Made by a program: the position numbers and the translations under genes | The notes under the pieces: generated by a model | The model's database searches: none | Told to the model about the DNA's origin: nothing | The model's input: only the letters and a program-made list of their open reading frames with translations | Origin: Cytophagaceae bacterium | GTDB taxonomy: Bacteria; Bacteroidota; Bacteroidia; Cytophagales; Spirosomataceae | Assembly (NCBI GenBank): GCA_005791165.1 | Contig: SXXW01000033.1 | Location: forward strand, 62,001-126,000 | Direction of reading: 5' to 3' | Length of the DNA: 64,000 bases | Part shown: piece after piece, positions 28,178 to 36,001 of the stretch | Numbering within the stretch: position 1 is the first letter of the stretch | Layout: the number at the start of each line of letters is the position of its first letter

Positions 28178-29062
28178 ATGAAGGCATATATTTTTCCTGG
28201 TCAAGGATCGCAATTTCCCGGAATGGGGAAAGATTTATTTGAAACCTATTCGTTTGCGAGGGAAATATTTTCTGAGGCAGATGAGCTTCTCGGATTTCCA
28301 CTTTCTGAGATCATGTTTAATGGTTCTGAAGAAGAACTTAAGCAAACGAAAGTGACCCAACCGGCCATTTATTTGCATTCAATTCTAATTGCAAAATTAG
28401 GTACCAATTTCAAACCTGATATGGTGGCAGGCCATTCTTTGGGCGAATTCTCTGCCTTAGTGGCCTCCGGAGGATTAAGTTGGCAAGATGGTTTATCTTT
28501 AGTTTCCAAGCGTGCAATAGCCATGCAAAAAGCATGTGAAATACAGCCCAGCACGATGGCTGCTGTTTTGGGCTTAAGTGATGAACAAATTGAAAAAGTT
28601 TGTGCTGAGTTTAACGGCGAAGTGGTTGCTGCTAATTTTAACTGTCCAGGCCAAGTGGTCATTTCAGGAAGTATCAAAGGGGTTGAGCTAGCCGGAGAAA
28701 AATTAAAAGAAGCAGGTGCAAAAAGAGTATTATTGTTGCCCGTAGGTGGTGCTTTTCATTCTCCATTTATGGAGCCGGCTCGTGTAGAGCTAGCAGCTGC
28801 TATAGAAGCAGCAAAAATTGACCGCCCCGTTTGCCCAATATTTCAAAATGTAAATGCAAAAGCATCTCAAAATGAAGTGGAAATTAAAGCTAATTTAATT
28901 GCTCAATTGACCGGTCCGGTTCGTTGGACTCAATCGATCGAAGCAATGGTTTCTGCGGGGGCCACTCAATTTATTGAATGTGGACCTGGAAAAGTTTTGC
29001 AAGGCTTAGTCAGGAAAATTAATGCGGAGGCAATGGTGTCTTCGATGGAACTGATCAGCTAA
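28178..29062 (+). CDS. fabD: Malonyl-CoA:ACP transacylase
   Basis: A 294-residue enzyme loading malonyl groups on ACP for fatty acid synthesis. The nucleophile is S87 in AGHSLGEFSAL, the oxyanion glutamine lies in FPGQGSQFPGMG (5-16), and the histidine is in GGAFHSPFM near 195. The full length of the FabD family is present. It stands alone, about 10 kb from acpP-fabF, with its own promoter box. Confidence 0.97.
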   Translation: MKAYIFPGQGSQFPGMGKDLFETYSFAREIFSEADELLGFPLSEIMFNGSEEELKQTKVTQPAIYLHSILIAKLGTNFKPDMVAGHSLGEFSALVASGGLSWQDGLSLVSKRAIAMQKACEIQPSTMAAVLGLSDEQIEKVCAEFNGEVVAANFNCPGQVVISGSIKGVELAGEKLKEAGAKRVLLLPVGGAFHSPFMEPARVELAAAIEAAKIDRPVCPIFQNVNAKASQNEVEIKANLIAQLTGPVRWTQSIEAMVSAGATQFIECGPGKVLQGLVRKINAEAMVSSMELIS

Positions 29063-29144
29063 TTGGAAAAATTAAAATTAATAGCTTGATTTTCAGCGCT
29101 TGAACCTAATTCTAGAGAAATAATTCAATTATTTTGAATCAATG

Positions 29145-29176
29145 TTTGATAATTACAGCGCAAGCGCTTAATTTTG
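29145..29176 (+). promoter_or_regulatory. Promoter of tRNA-Gln (TTTG-N20-TAATTTTG)
   Basis: TTTG at 29145-29148 and TAATTTTG at 29169-29176 are 20 bases apart, almost exactly the Bacteroidota consensus. The tRNA begins 14 bases after the -7 box. Confidence 0.7.
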
Positions 29177-29190
29177 CACTCTATTAAGAT

Positions 29191-29261
29191 TGACCTATGG
29201 TGTAAAGGTAACACACCAGTTTTTGGTTCTGGTTTTCTAGGTTCGAATCCTAGTAGGTCAA
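29191..29261 (+). tRNA. tRNA-Gln (anticodon TTG)
   Basis: The sequence folds as a cloverleaf. Acceptor tgaccta pairs with taggtca, the D stem is gtgt/acac, the anticodon arm is ccagt-ttttggt-tctgg with TTG at positions 34-36, and the T arm is ctagg-ttcgaat-cctag. CCA is not encoded. The U1-A72 pair is usual for tRNA-Gln. A terminator follows directly. Confidence 0.93.
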
Positions 29262-29262
29262 C

Positions 29263-29295
29263 AAAAAGCCCCAAATATTTATTTGGGGCTTTTTA
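29263..29295 (+). terminator. Terminator of tRNA-Gln
   Basis: Stem agccccaaat (29267-29276) and atttggggct (29281-29290) with a T run after it and an A run before it. It ends the tRNA and can also serve the convergent esterase gene. Confidence 0.88.
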
Positions 29296-29312
29296 ATTGA
29301 GTTTTTGGGTAT

Positions 29313-31508
29313 TTAACGAAAGACGCTGATATTTTTTTGGTAAATCATGCCATCAGCCGTTTTAACCAATATTTTGTAAAGTCCTTGATTAATCTGACCT
29401 ACATTAATTTGCGCAGTACCATCTTGATTGACATTGGAATCCATTAATATTTTTCCATCTATCGTATATATTTTAATGACTGCCCCATTCAAGGAGGATT
29501 TAGATTGAATAGAAATTAAGGCACTAACTGGATTTGGAAATACTGTTAATCCGAAATCCTCAGGAAGTGTATAATTGAATTCAACTTTCGGAGATATACA
29601 TGTTAGCGTATTTGAATATTTTTTAAAGGCAGTATTTGAGTATTTGCCCGCTTCCTTAACTCTTAAAATAGAGGTAATTTCAGCTAAGGGTGCGCCATTA
29701 AACTCCCAAGCATATTTAATATCTCCATCTGTTTTTGTTTTTCCACTTAAAAAATAGGGACTTTCTTGAGCGATTATAGGAGCTGCTGGATTGTCAAATA
29801 CTTTCGTTTGAATGGCATTTGAAAAGGCTGTTTTGCAATTAAACTCGTTGGTTCCTAGCACCTTAAAAGTGCCCGTTTCGTTCACAATTATATTGGAACT
29901 TTGAGCGCCTGTATTCCATGTGAATTTCATATTGGTACTTCCTAGGGCTTTTAGCTCAACACTCTTTCCTGCACAAAATAAAGTATCACCGGTATTCTGT
30001 ATCGTAGGTTTTATAGGCTGAGGTAATGTTAACATTTGAAATTCTGGAATTGTATATTGATTTCCTTTCGCGTCTTCAAGTCGAACTGTATATTTGCCTG
30101 GATTAATTTTATTTATAGTGAATGAGCTATCGACCAGTTTATTCTCATTAAACCATTTTATTTTAGTGAATACGGTTGATGTAAGTTTAGCTGTTGTTTG
30201 ATTATTCTGATCACATAATAGTGACAATTTAGGGAACTCTTTGGCCGCTATTGCTTTGATATTTCCACTAATTGCTGCATTTATTTTATCTGACCAAAGA
30301 GTAGCTACTTCCCCGTAGGCTTCTGGGGAAAAGTGGACACATGCTGCAATTTCATTGTTTTTTCTAGGTATCTCTACTTTGTCGGTATTCGGCCCACTGA
30401 AAACTTGGGGCAAATCACTTGAGGTGACAACTTCCCTTTGAGCCTGTATGAAATTATTGTCCCAATAGTTGGACGTACATACTCCATCCACTCTGCCTGC
30501 TGCAAATGAAATTTCAGCGACCAACCAAGGCACTTCAATGCCCGTTTGATTTCTTAAGTTTTTTATTACGTCAATGAGCTGATTTTTGTATTTTGTTGCT
30601 TCTGCTTTTTTTGTTTCTTCTGTATCATTCTTAAAGGAAAATGAATCCGTTTCTCCTTGATGCCACAAGATGGCTCTGACTCCATTTTTAAATCCGTATA
30701 GCTCAACGGATCTTTTTAAATTTATAAATGGGTAACCAGCCGTATAATATAAATCAGGATTGAAGGGGTTTTGAGATGGTTTTGGGTTAGTTTGAGATGA
30801 TTCGTGCCAATTGCGCATTTTAGTGCCGAGCCATGCCGCATTGATAAAACTAACCGGTACATTGTATTTTTCTGTTAACATATCCCCAACCATAGGCCAA
30901 TAGTAATTGGATAAGCCCATGGGTCCAATTGTTGCCTGAGAATCTAGTTTTGAAAACTCAGTGAATGGAAAATCTGTATTCAACGCACCAATGTATTTAT
31001 TGGTCGTAGAACTATTGTAAAAAGTGTAGTAATTGTAAAAGTTAGCGACATTTACTCGGTCATCTTTTGCTCCACTACTTAAATTAGTATCCCTTGCAGA
31101 ACCTTGTGCGTTTGATTGACCGGCAATAATGAAGTTTTCACCAACACCAACTCTTTGCAAGGAGGTTGAGTCAACTAATTTAGAATTTTTAAATGTTCTT
31201 ATTTTTAAAGTATACCAACCTCCTTTAACTAGCACATTTTCTTGGTAATAACCACCTAGAGGCGCTGTGTTCAATGACGTCCAGTCTATTAAAGTTCCTT
31301 GTCCTTTTTTAACGGGCTCAAATTTGTATTGAATCAAATCTAAGTCTTGGTTGAATTTTCCTAATAAAGCTATGGTGGCTTCGTTTTGAGAATTCCTTTG
31401 GAATATTTGACGATTATGAGGATATATAATAGTTGTTTGCCCTTGGAGATTTATGCTAATCAGTAAAATAAAAACTAAAAGACTATTTTTTAAATAAGAG
31501 TAATTCAT
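29313..31508 (-). CDS. Secreted SASA-type carbohydrate esterase with T9SS type A sorting domain
   Basis: A 731-residue exported protein with a signal peptide ending near INLQGQ. After a beta-sandwich-like N-domain comes a sialate O-acetylesterase-like (SASA) hydrolase. Its nucleophile block is IIAGQSNAQGSA (S132), then LWHQGETDS (H283, E286) and a C-terminal histidine in CVHFSPEAYG near 398. Two Ig-like segments follow (about 430-640). The last 80 residues are a type A sorting domain (FPNPVS..., IYTIDGKIL, GLYKILVKT). It would deacetylate a polysaccharide outside the cell, by inference. Confidence 0.85.
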   Translation of the reverse strand: MNYSYLKNSLLVFILLISINLQGQTTIIYPHNRQIFQRNSQNEATIALLGKFNQDLDLIQYKFEPVKKGQGTLIDWTSLNTAPLGGYYQENVLVKGGWYTLKIRTFKNSKLVDSTSLQRVGVGENFIIAGQSNAQGSARDTNLSSGAKDDRVNVANFYNYYTFYNSSTTNKYIGALNTDFPFTEFSKLDSQATIGPMGLSNYYWPMVGDMLTEKYNVPVSFINAAWLGTKMRNWHESSQTNPKPSQNPFNPDLYYTAGYPFINLKRSVELYGFKNGVRAILWHQGETDSFSFKNDTEETKKAEATKYKNQLIDVIKNLRNQTGIEVPWLVAEISFAAGRVDGVCTSNYWDNNFIQAQREVVTSSDLPQVFSGPNTDKVEIPRKNNEIAACVHFSPEAYGEVATLWSDKINAAISGNIKAIAAKEFPKLSLLCDQNNQTTAKLTSTVFTKIKWFNENKLVDSSFTINKINPGKYTVRLEDAKGNQYTIPEFQMLTLPQPIKPTIQNTGDTLFCAGKSVELKALGSTNMKFTWNTGAQSSNIIVNETGTFKVLGTNEFNCKTAFSNAIQTKVFDNPAAPIIAQESPYFLSGKTKTDGDIKYAWEFNGAPLAEITSILRVKEAGKYSNTAFKKYSNTLTCISPKVEFNYTLPEDFGLTVFPNPVSALISIQSKSSLNGAVIKIYTIDGKILMDSNVNQDGTAQINVGQINQGLYKILVKTADGMIYQKNISVFR

Positions 31509-31564
31509 AGATGTGTTTTGATATCTTTTTGTAAAAATAGTGGATATTCACAAATTTCTATAGG

Positions 31565-31584
31565 TTAACCTATTTTTAGGTTAA
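31565..31584. repeat. Perfect inverted repeat downstream of the membrane protein gene
   Basis: ttaaccta (31565-31572) and taggttaa (31577-31584) form an 8-base stem with a tttt loop, inside a larger palindromic patch (aggttaacct). No T run follows on the minus strand, so it is a weak terminator or a protein-binding site. Confidence 0.45.
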
Positions 31585-31599
31585 TTTACTTAGCAATAA

Positions 31600-32778
31600 T
31601 TAAAATAGTTTCCCCCATTGCCATGGCTCCATGGGAATTAAATTTAGCAATAATGTATATGTGGGTGTGATCAGATGTATGATGAACATCAAATAAAGTA
31701 GATGCCTCAAGGGTCTTATCTCATTAAATTCAGCGGCTAATTTAAATGGAATGAAAATCAAAATGAATGAAAAAGACATACTTCTTGTCACATCGTCAAC
31801 ACTAGTTGAAACCATTAAACAAGCCACAAAAATCATTAAAAATGAAATAGCTAGCCAATAATTCTTTTTAACGGCCATTGCGCAGATAGCAAATATTGGA
31901 AAAATTAAAAATACTTTTAATGCATAATAAATGGCATAAATCATCTTGGCTCCATGCCTTAATGCAAATCCTATGCTTACTCCTGAATTTGAACCTACCG
32001 GAGTTTTTAAGTCGAATTGAAGATATAAGATTGTTCTTATAATGACATAGATACTGATGCTTATGGTTACAAAGTAGAAACTTTTATTTTTTAAAATAAG
32101 TAACCTTAAAACACCACTCAAACTTGTAGAGATTTTTGAAAATTCATTTTTATTTAGAATGAAATAAATTGGCATAACCAATGAAGGAATTACAGCCCTT
32201 TCATCAACGAAATAGCTAAAAACCAAAATAAGAATGGATATTTTTTTGTCATAAAAATAGATTGAGAGCATGAGGCCTAAATAGGCAAATGAGTCGTAAA
32301 ATAGGGTGTCGTAATTAAATGAATGTCCTACATATGTAAATAACATAGCTAGGACCGACCAAAATGCGATGCTTGCATTGTTACGCATCAGTTTTTTAAC
32401 AGTATTTAAAAAAAGCCAAATAAAGGCAATCAACGATAGCGATTGAAGGTAAAATAGTTTTAAAGCGTTTAAATGAAATATTTTGCCTATTAAATAGGGG
32501 GTAATTCTTAATTCTCTTTTCATAAAATGATCCCCTTCATCTTTGTTTTTTGTAGCTTCTAGCGGATAATCAATTTTATGATTAACAAAATCTTGAATGA
32601 AGATTTCATTTTGACTAAAGGATTTATTAAGCTTTTTGAAGACAGATTCTGGAAAATAGATACTAGAAAAAAGCAAATAAATAGATAGACTTAAAATAAA
32701 AGTGCCAAGATTCGAGGATGTTAAATGCTGAATATATTGATTAAACCTAGAAATAAAATTGGATAAATTGGGTATCAT
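31600..32778 (-). CDS. Hypothetical polytopic membrane protein
   Basis: A 392-residue protein with about ten hydrophobic segments, spread from residue 28 to the C-terminus. One hydrophilic loop at about 50-95 contains HFMKRELRITPYLIGKIF. No family motif is recognisable with confidence. The layout is reminiscent of glycan polymerases or GT-C-type membrane proteins but lacks a clear DXD. It follows the TonB-plug gene with a 13-base gap in a minus-strand run of sugar-related genes, so a part in surface polysaccharide handling is a guess. Confidence 0.75.
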   Translation of the reverse strand: MIPNLSNFISRFNQYIQHLTSSNLGTFILSLSIYLLFSSIYFPESVFKKLNKSFSQNEIFIQDFVNHKIDYPLEATKNKDEGDHFMKRELRITPYLIGKIFHLNALKLFYLQSLSLIAFIWLFLNTVKKLMRNNASIAFWSVLAMLFTYVGHSFNYDTLFYDSFAYLGLMLSIYFYDKKISILILVFSYFVDERAVIPSLVMPIYFILNKNEFSKISTSLSGVLRLLILKNKSFYFVTISISIYVIIRTILYLQFDLKTPVGSNSGVSIGFALRHGAKMIYAIYYALKVFLIFPIFAICAMAVKKNYWLAISFLMIFVACLMVSTSVDDVTRSMSFSFILIFIPFKLAAEFNEIRPLRHLLYLMFIIHLITPTYTLLLNLIPMEPWQWGKLF

Positions 32779-32791
32779 ATTTATATCTAAT

Positions 32792-33628
32792 TTATTTCAA
32801 TAGTTCCTGGATCTTTTCCCCAATCCCTTGATTTTTAAACTCTTTTGCTTTTCTACCATATACCCATAAAGTATAGGGCAATGGTTTTTGATGTAAGATT
32901 TCATCCGGAATTTTAAACGTGGTTGTCCCTCCCGTTTTTGTCTTGATTAATACGACTCCATTTGCACCACGCACCCCATAAATAGCGGTAGTCGATGGAT
33001 CCTTTAATACATTAACTGATTCGATATCATTGGGGTTAATGGTGTTTAAGTTGGTGATGGGCACTCCATCCACCACATATAATGGACTATTTGCATTGAT
33101 AGAACCAAATCCCCGTATTCTAACCATGGCTGATCCGCCTGGAGAATTATCATTCCCTACAGTAACTCCGGCAACTTGGCCAGCCATTTTTTGATTAAAA
33201 GTTCCAGCGGCTACTTGTGATAAATTTTGTCCACTAACTTCTCCCACTGCTCCATTATTATCACTTTTAGGTTTTGGAATTGAAGGTTCTATAAACCTAG
33301 GAATAAATTGAATTCCTACTCCAGCTGCCCCTTCTGCACTTCTTCCTGACACCACGACCACTTTTTCCAATTGGCCCAGTGGGATCGCATTGGTATCCAG
33401 ATATTCCCCTTTGGTAAATAAATCCACTGGATCATAAAAGTAGATGAATAGCGAATCTGATTTGATGGCGAATGTTCTTTTAGCTTGTTTTGCCTTGGAT
33501 CCCGATGAAGTACTTGATCCAAAATATTGTTTTAAAATACCTATTAACTCGTTCGATTGACTCATTTTTTGGGCCATCAACGAATGACTCATGCAGAATA
33601 ACAAAGCAAAACTGACAAGTATTTTCAT
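32792..33628 (-). CDS. Stand-alone TonB-dependent receptor plug domain protein
   Basis: A 278-residue exported protein with a signal peptide ending near SLMAQ. Residues about 128-234 are a clear SusC-type plug: MAGQVAGVTVGNDNSPGGSA, MVRIRGFGSINANSPLYVVD, NDIESVNVLKD and AIYGVRGANGVVLIKTK. Only about 45 residues follow, so the 22-strand barrel of a real receptor is missing, and the stop is clean. It cannot form a transport channel itself. It lies three bases after the AGE epimerase. It might modify or compete with a receptor, or be a relic; neither is shown. Confidence 0.82.
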   Translation of the reverse strand: MKILVSFALLFCMSHSLMAQKMSQSNELIGILKQYFGSSTSSGSKAKQAKRTFAIKSDSLFIYFYDPVDLFTKGEYLDTNAIPLGQLEKVVVVSGRSAEGAAGVGIQFIPRFIEPSIPKPKSDNNGAVGEVSGQNLSQVAAGTFNQKMAGQVAGVTVGNDNSPGGSAMVRIRGFGSINANSPLYVVDGVPITNLNTINPNDIESVNVLKDPSTTAIYGVRGANGVVLIKTKTGGTTTFKIPDEILHQKPLPYTLWVYGRKAKEFKNQGIGEKIQELLK

Positions 33629-33630
33629 TT

Positions 33631-34899
33631 TTATGATGCGATAATAGTTCCTAGTTTCTCATAACTTAAAATCATTGACCGAACATTATGGTAATTTATT
33701 TTCCAAGAAGTCGCCATGTGTCGCCAAATGGGTTCTCCCTCACGGGTCAATAATGGCCACCATTCTCCTGTGTTAAAATTGATCATTTTGTCGAAAACAA
33801 AGCGATGCACTTGCTTATGTGCCGCTAAGAATTTTTCATCTCCAGTAAGCAAATACGCATCGAGCATGCCTATTAACATTTCAGCCTGTTGCCAAAATTC
33901 TTTCTCCTGATCATACACAACGCCCTCATGTGAACCTTCTACATAAACACCACCAAACTCCCAATCCACGCCATGATTCATGGAATGATAGAATGCCTTT
34001 TCTAAATTGATTCGGTAATCTTCGATGGAAAAACCGCCCACTTTCAAGGCATGCATTAATAGCCAACCAAATTCTGAGTTGTGACCATACGAGGTATTGT
34101 CGGTAGCCGAAGCTTTTTGGCCTCCCTCAGCAAAACGATCCCAACCCCAAACGATATCAAATTTAATCTGTGGCGCGACGGACCAATCAGCCCAAAACTG
34201 CGGTATTCCTGTCCCCGTTTCCGAATGCATTACTTTTTGAATCAATATGTCAATGGACTCTTTTAGTTTTCTACGATGCAATTCTTTACCACTGGCTTCA
34301 TAGAGAGTGGTGAAAGCTTCCATCAGGTGCATGTGTACGTCAAGGGTTTTTCGATCACCTCCAGGAGCGCCCGGTCCCATCAACTTCCAATCCTCTGAAA
34401 AGAATTCCCAGTAGCCACCTAAATTGGTATCCACGGCATATTTTTGCAATAAATCAAAACACTTTTCTGCATATTCCAAACCTATTGGATCACCTGTGGC
34501 TAAGGTATATTCACTAAGGCTATAAATGGCAAAACTATGGCCGTATCCTATTTTTTGTCTGTTGGTCGCCTCCCCTTTACGATTCATCATCCAGTAAAAC
34601 CCTTCATTTTCATGATCCCACATTTTGTCTAACATGAACCTTACCCCATGTTCGGCCATTTCTTTCATGATAGGTCCCCCAAATCCATGTCGGTATGCCT
34701 GAGAATACGTAAAAACAGATCTCGATTGTGCGATCAATGACTTTTCATCTTGCCCAGAATCTTCCCCAAATTCATTGTAGTGTGTGATAAATCCACCATA
34801 GGTTTTATCCATGGTTCTTGTAGACCAAAAAGGCAATAGATGGGCTTCTGTATACTGTTTGATTTCGTCACGAAGTGATTTTAATTCTTCTTTGTTCAT
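33631..34899 (-). CDS. AGE-family epimerase/isomerase
   Basis: A 422-residue protein of the N-acylglucosamine 2-epimerase family with the (alpha/alpha)6-barrel pattern of repeated helices. Family stretches include GFITHYNEFGE, YGHSFAIYSLSEY, LDVHMHLMEAFTTLYE, YGHNSEFGWLLMHA and the C-terminal WRHMATSWKINYHN, which together carry the conserved histidines. Members interconvert GlcNAc/ManNAc, glucose/mannose, cellobiose or mannobiose. The substrate cannot be told here. Its start overlaps the PfkB kinase stop by four bases, implying a two-step epimerase plus kinase pathway. Confidence 0.88.
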   Translation of the reverse strand: MNKEELKSLRDEIKQYTEAHLLPFWSTRTMDKTYGGFITHYNEFGEDSGQDEKSLIAQSRSVFTYSQAYRHGFGGPIMKEMAEHGVRFMLDKMWDHENEGFYWMMNRKGEATNRQKIGYGHSFAIYSLSEYTLATGDPIGLEYAEKCFDLLQKYAVDTNLGGYWEFFSEDWKLMGPGAPGGDRKTLDVHMHLMEAFTTLYEASGKELHRRKLKESIDILIQKVMHSETGTGIPQFWADWSVAPQIKFDIVWGWDRFAEGGQKASATDNTSYGHNSEFGWLLMHALKVGGFSIEDYRINLEKAFYHSMNHGVDWEFGGVYVEGSHEGVVYDQEKEFWQQAEMLIGMLDAYLLTGDEKFLAAHKQVHRFVFDKMINFNTGEWWPLLTREGEPIWRHMATSWKINYHNVRSMILSYEKLGTIIAS

Positions 34900-35891
34900 A
34901 AAAATGTAAGGTTTAATTTTTCAATTTCTTCTGGACTGGCAGCACCCGTTTCCCCAATTTTATGGATGGATATGTGGGCACACAAATTAGCAAATTCACA
35001 GCATTCAGCGGTGCTCGCTCCGGTGGCTTTAGCCGCTGAAAATGCAGCGACAACCATGTCACCAGCACCCACGGTGTCTATTTCTCCTTTGGGTTTAATG
35101 CCCGATTGCCAATGAAATTCCGTTGGGCTAGCGTAGATTAATCCGCGCTCACCTAAGGTAACTAAGGCCCCCGTTTTTCGTTGGGTTACCCAGTTTTTAA
35201 TGATGGCAATTAATGTTTCATCTAAGGCCAACTGCTTTGGACTTAATTTTAAAATGGCCGCCAATTCAGATTCATTAACTTTTAAAGGGATTTCAGTGGC
35301 TTCGCCCCCTAAATTACGTAGGTCGGCCAATGAACTTTTGTTATGCAGATTAATGAGCTTTTGTAGCTTTTTTATACTAGCCTTGTTTAATAAAGGATTT
35401 TGAAATTGTTCATTCACAACAACCCAATCATACGAGACTATTTCAGTTTCTAAATGCTGAATTAATGTTTCAGATTTTAGTTGGAATTGCTTATTCTGTG
35501 TACCAAAATCAATGCGATTTAATTCGATGTCAGCCCACATCGGTTTCGAGTAGGTCGGCGTGTCGATATCTGAAAAGGGCAATAAATGCGTGGTATCAAT
35601 CGCTAATGATTTACATTGGAATTGCATTTCTCTCCCAAATAAGTCTAGTCCTATCGCCCCAAAGGCAAAGGCCTTTGCTCCCAAAATAGACAGATTTTTA
35701 GTCACGTTTCCTGCACCTCCTAAATACCCTTTGGGCTGATACCCCCAGAAAACATTTTTCCCAGTCTCCACTGAGAATTCTTTCGTTAGCGTGTTTTCTT
35801 GAAAGTAAAAATCAACGGCAAAATCTCCGATAACTGCGATCTTGATTTTCTGTATTTGACTTAAGATCTCTCTAAGCCGATTGGAATTCAT
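34896..35891 (-). CDS. PfkB-family carbohydrate kinase, HldE kinase-like
   Basis: A PfkB/ribokinase-fold kinase of about 331 residues. The sugar-binding opening is IAVIGDFAVDFYF, the glycine pair region GYLGGAGNVTKNLSILGA resembles the HldE kinase half, and the anion-hole/catalytic motif is DTVGAGDMVVAAF near 280. The start is ATG at 35891 (MNSNRLREIL), with another ATG two codons earlier. Because the AGE epimerase overlaps its end, I infer a joint sugar pathway rather than heptose synthesis. A heptose-kinase role paired with the adenylyltransferase at 3.1 kb remains possible. Confidence 0.82.
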   Translation of the reverse strand: MNSNRLREILSQIQKIKIAVIGDFAVDFYFQENTLTKEFSVETGKNVFWGYQPKGYLGGAGNVTKNLSILGAKAFAFGAIGLDLFGREMQFQCKSLAIDTTHLLPFSDIDTPTYSKPMWADIELNRIDFGTQNKQFQLKSETLIQHLETEIVSYDWVVVNEQFQNPLLNKASIKKLQKLINLHNKSSLADLRNLGGEATEIPLKVNESELAAILKLSPKQLALDETLIAIIKNWVTQRKTGALVTLGERGLIYASPTEFHWQSGIKPKGEIDTVGAGDMVVAAFSAAKATGASTAECCEFANLCAHISIHKIGETGAASPEEIEKLNLTFL

Positions 35892-35949
35892 AAACATAGG
35901 TTTGAAAATGCCTCTAAAAATAAGGATATTTTCTCAGAAAGGAAATAAG

Positions 35950-35957
35950 TATTTTTG
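35950..35957 (+). promoter_or_regulatory. -7 box (TATTTTTG) for glmM
   Basis: TATTTTTG matches TAnnTTTG and lies 44 bases before the TTG start of glmM in the divergent gap. Confidence 0.5.
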
Positions 35958-36001
35958 CGTAATTTTAAAATTCGAAATTTAGAAAATAAAATTTTTGACC
36001 A

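Noticed and set aside
31565-31584. Calling the ttaaccta/taggttaa hairpin a rho-independent terminator
   Set aside because: The stem is AT-rich and short, and no T run follows on the transcribed strand. It is listed only as an inverted repeat.
34896-35891. Naming the PfkB kinase rfaE1/hldE
   Set aside because: The motifs fit PfkB kinases generally, and the coupling to an AGE epimerase argues for another sugar.
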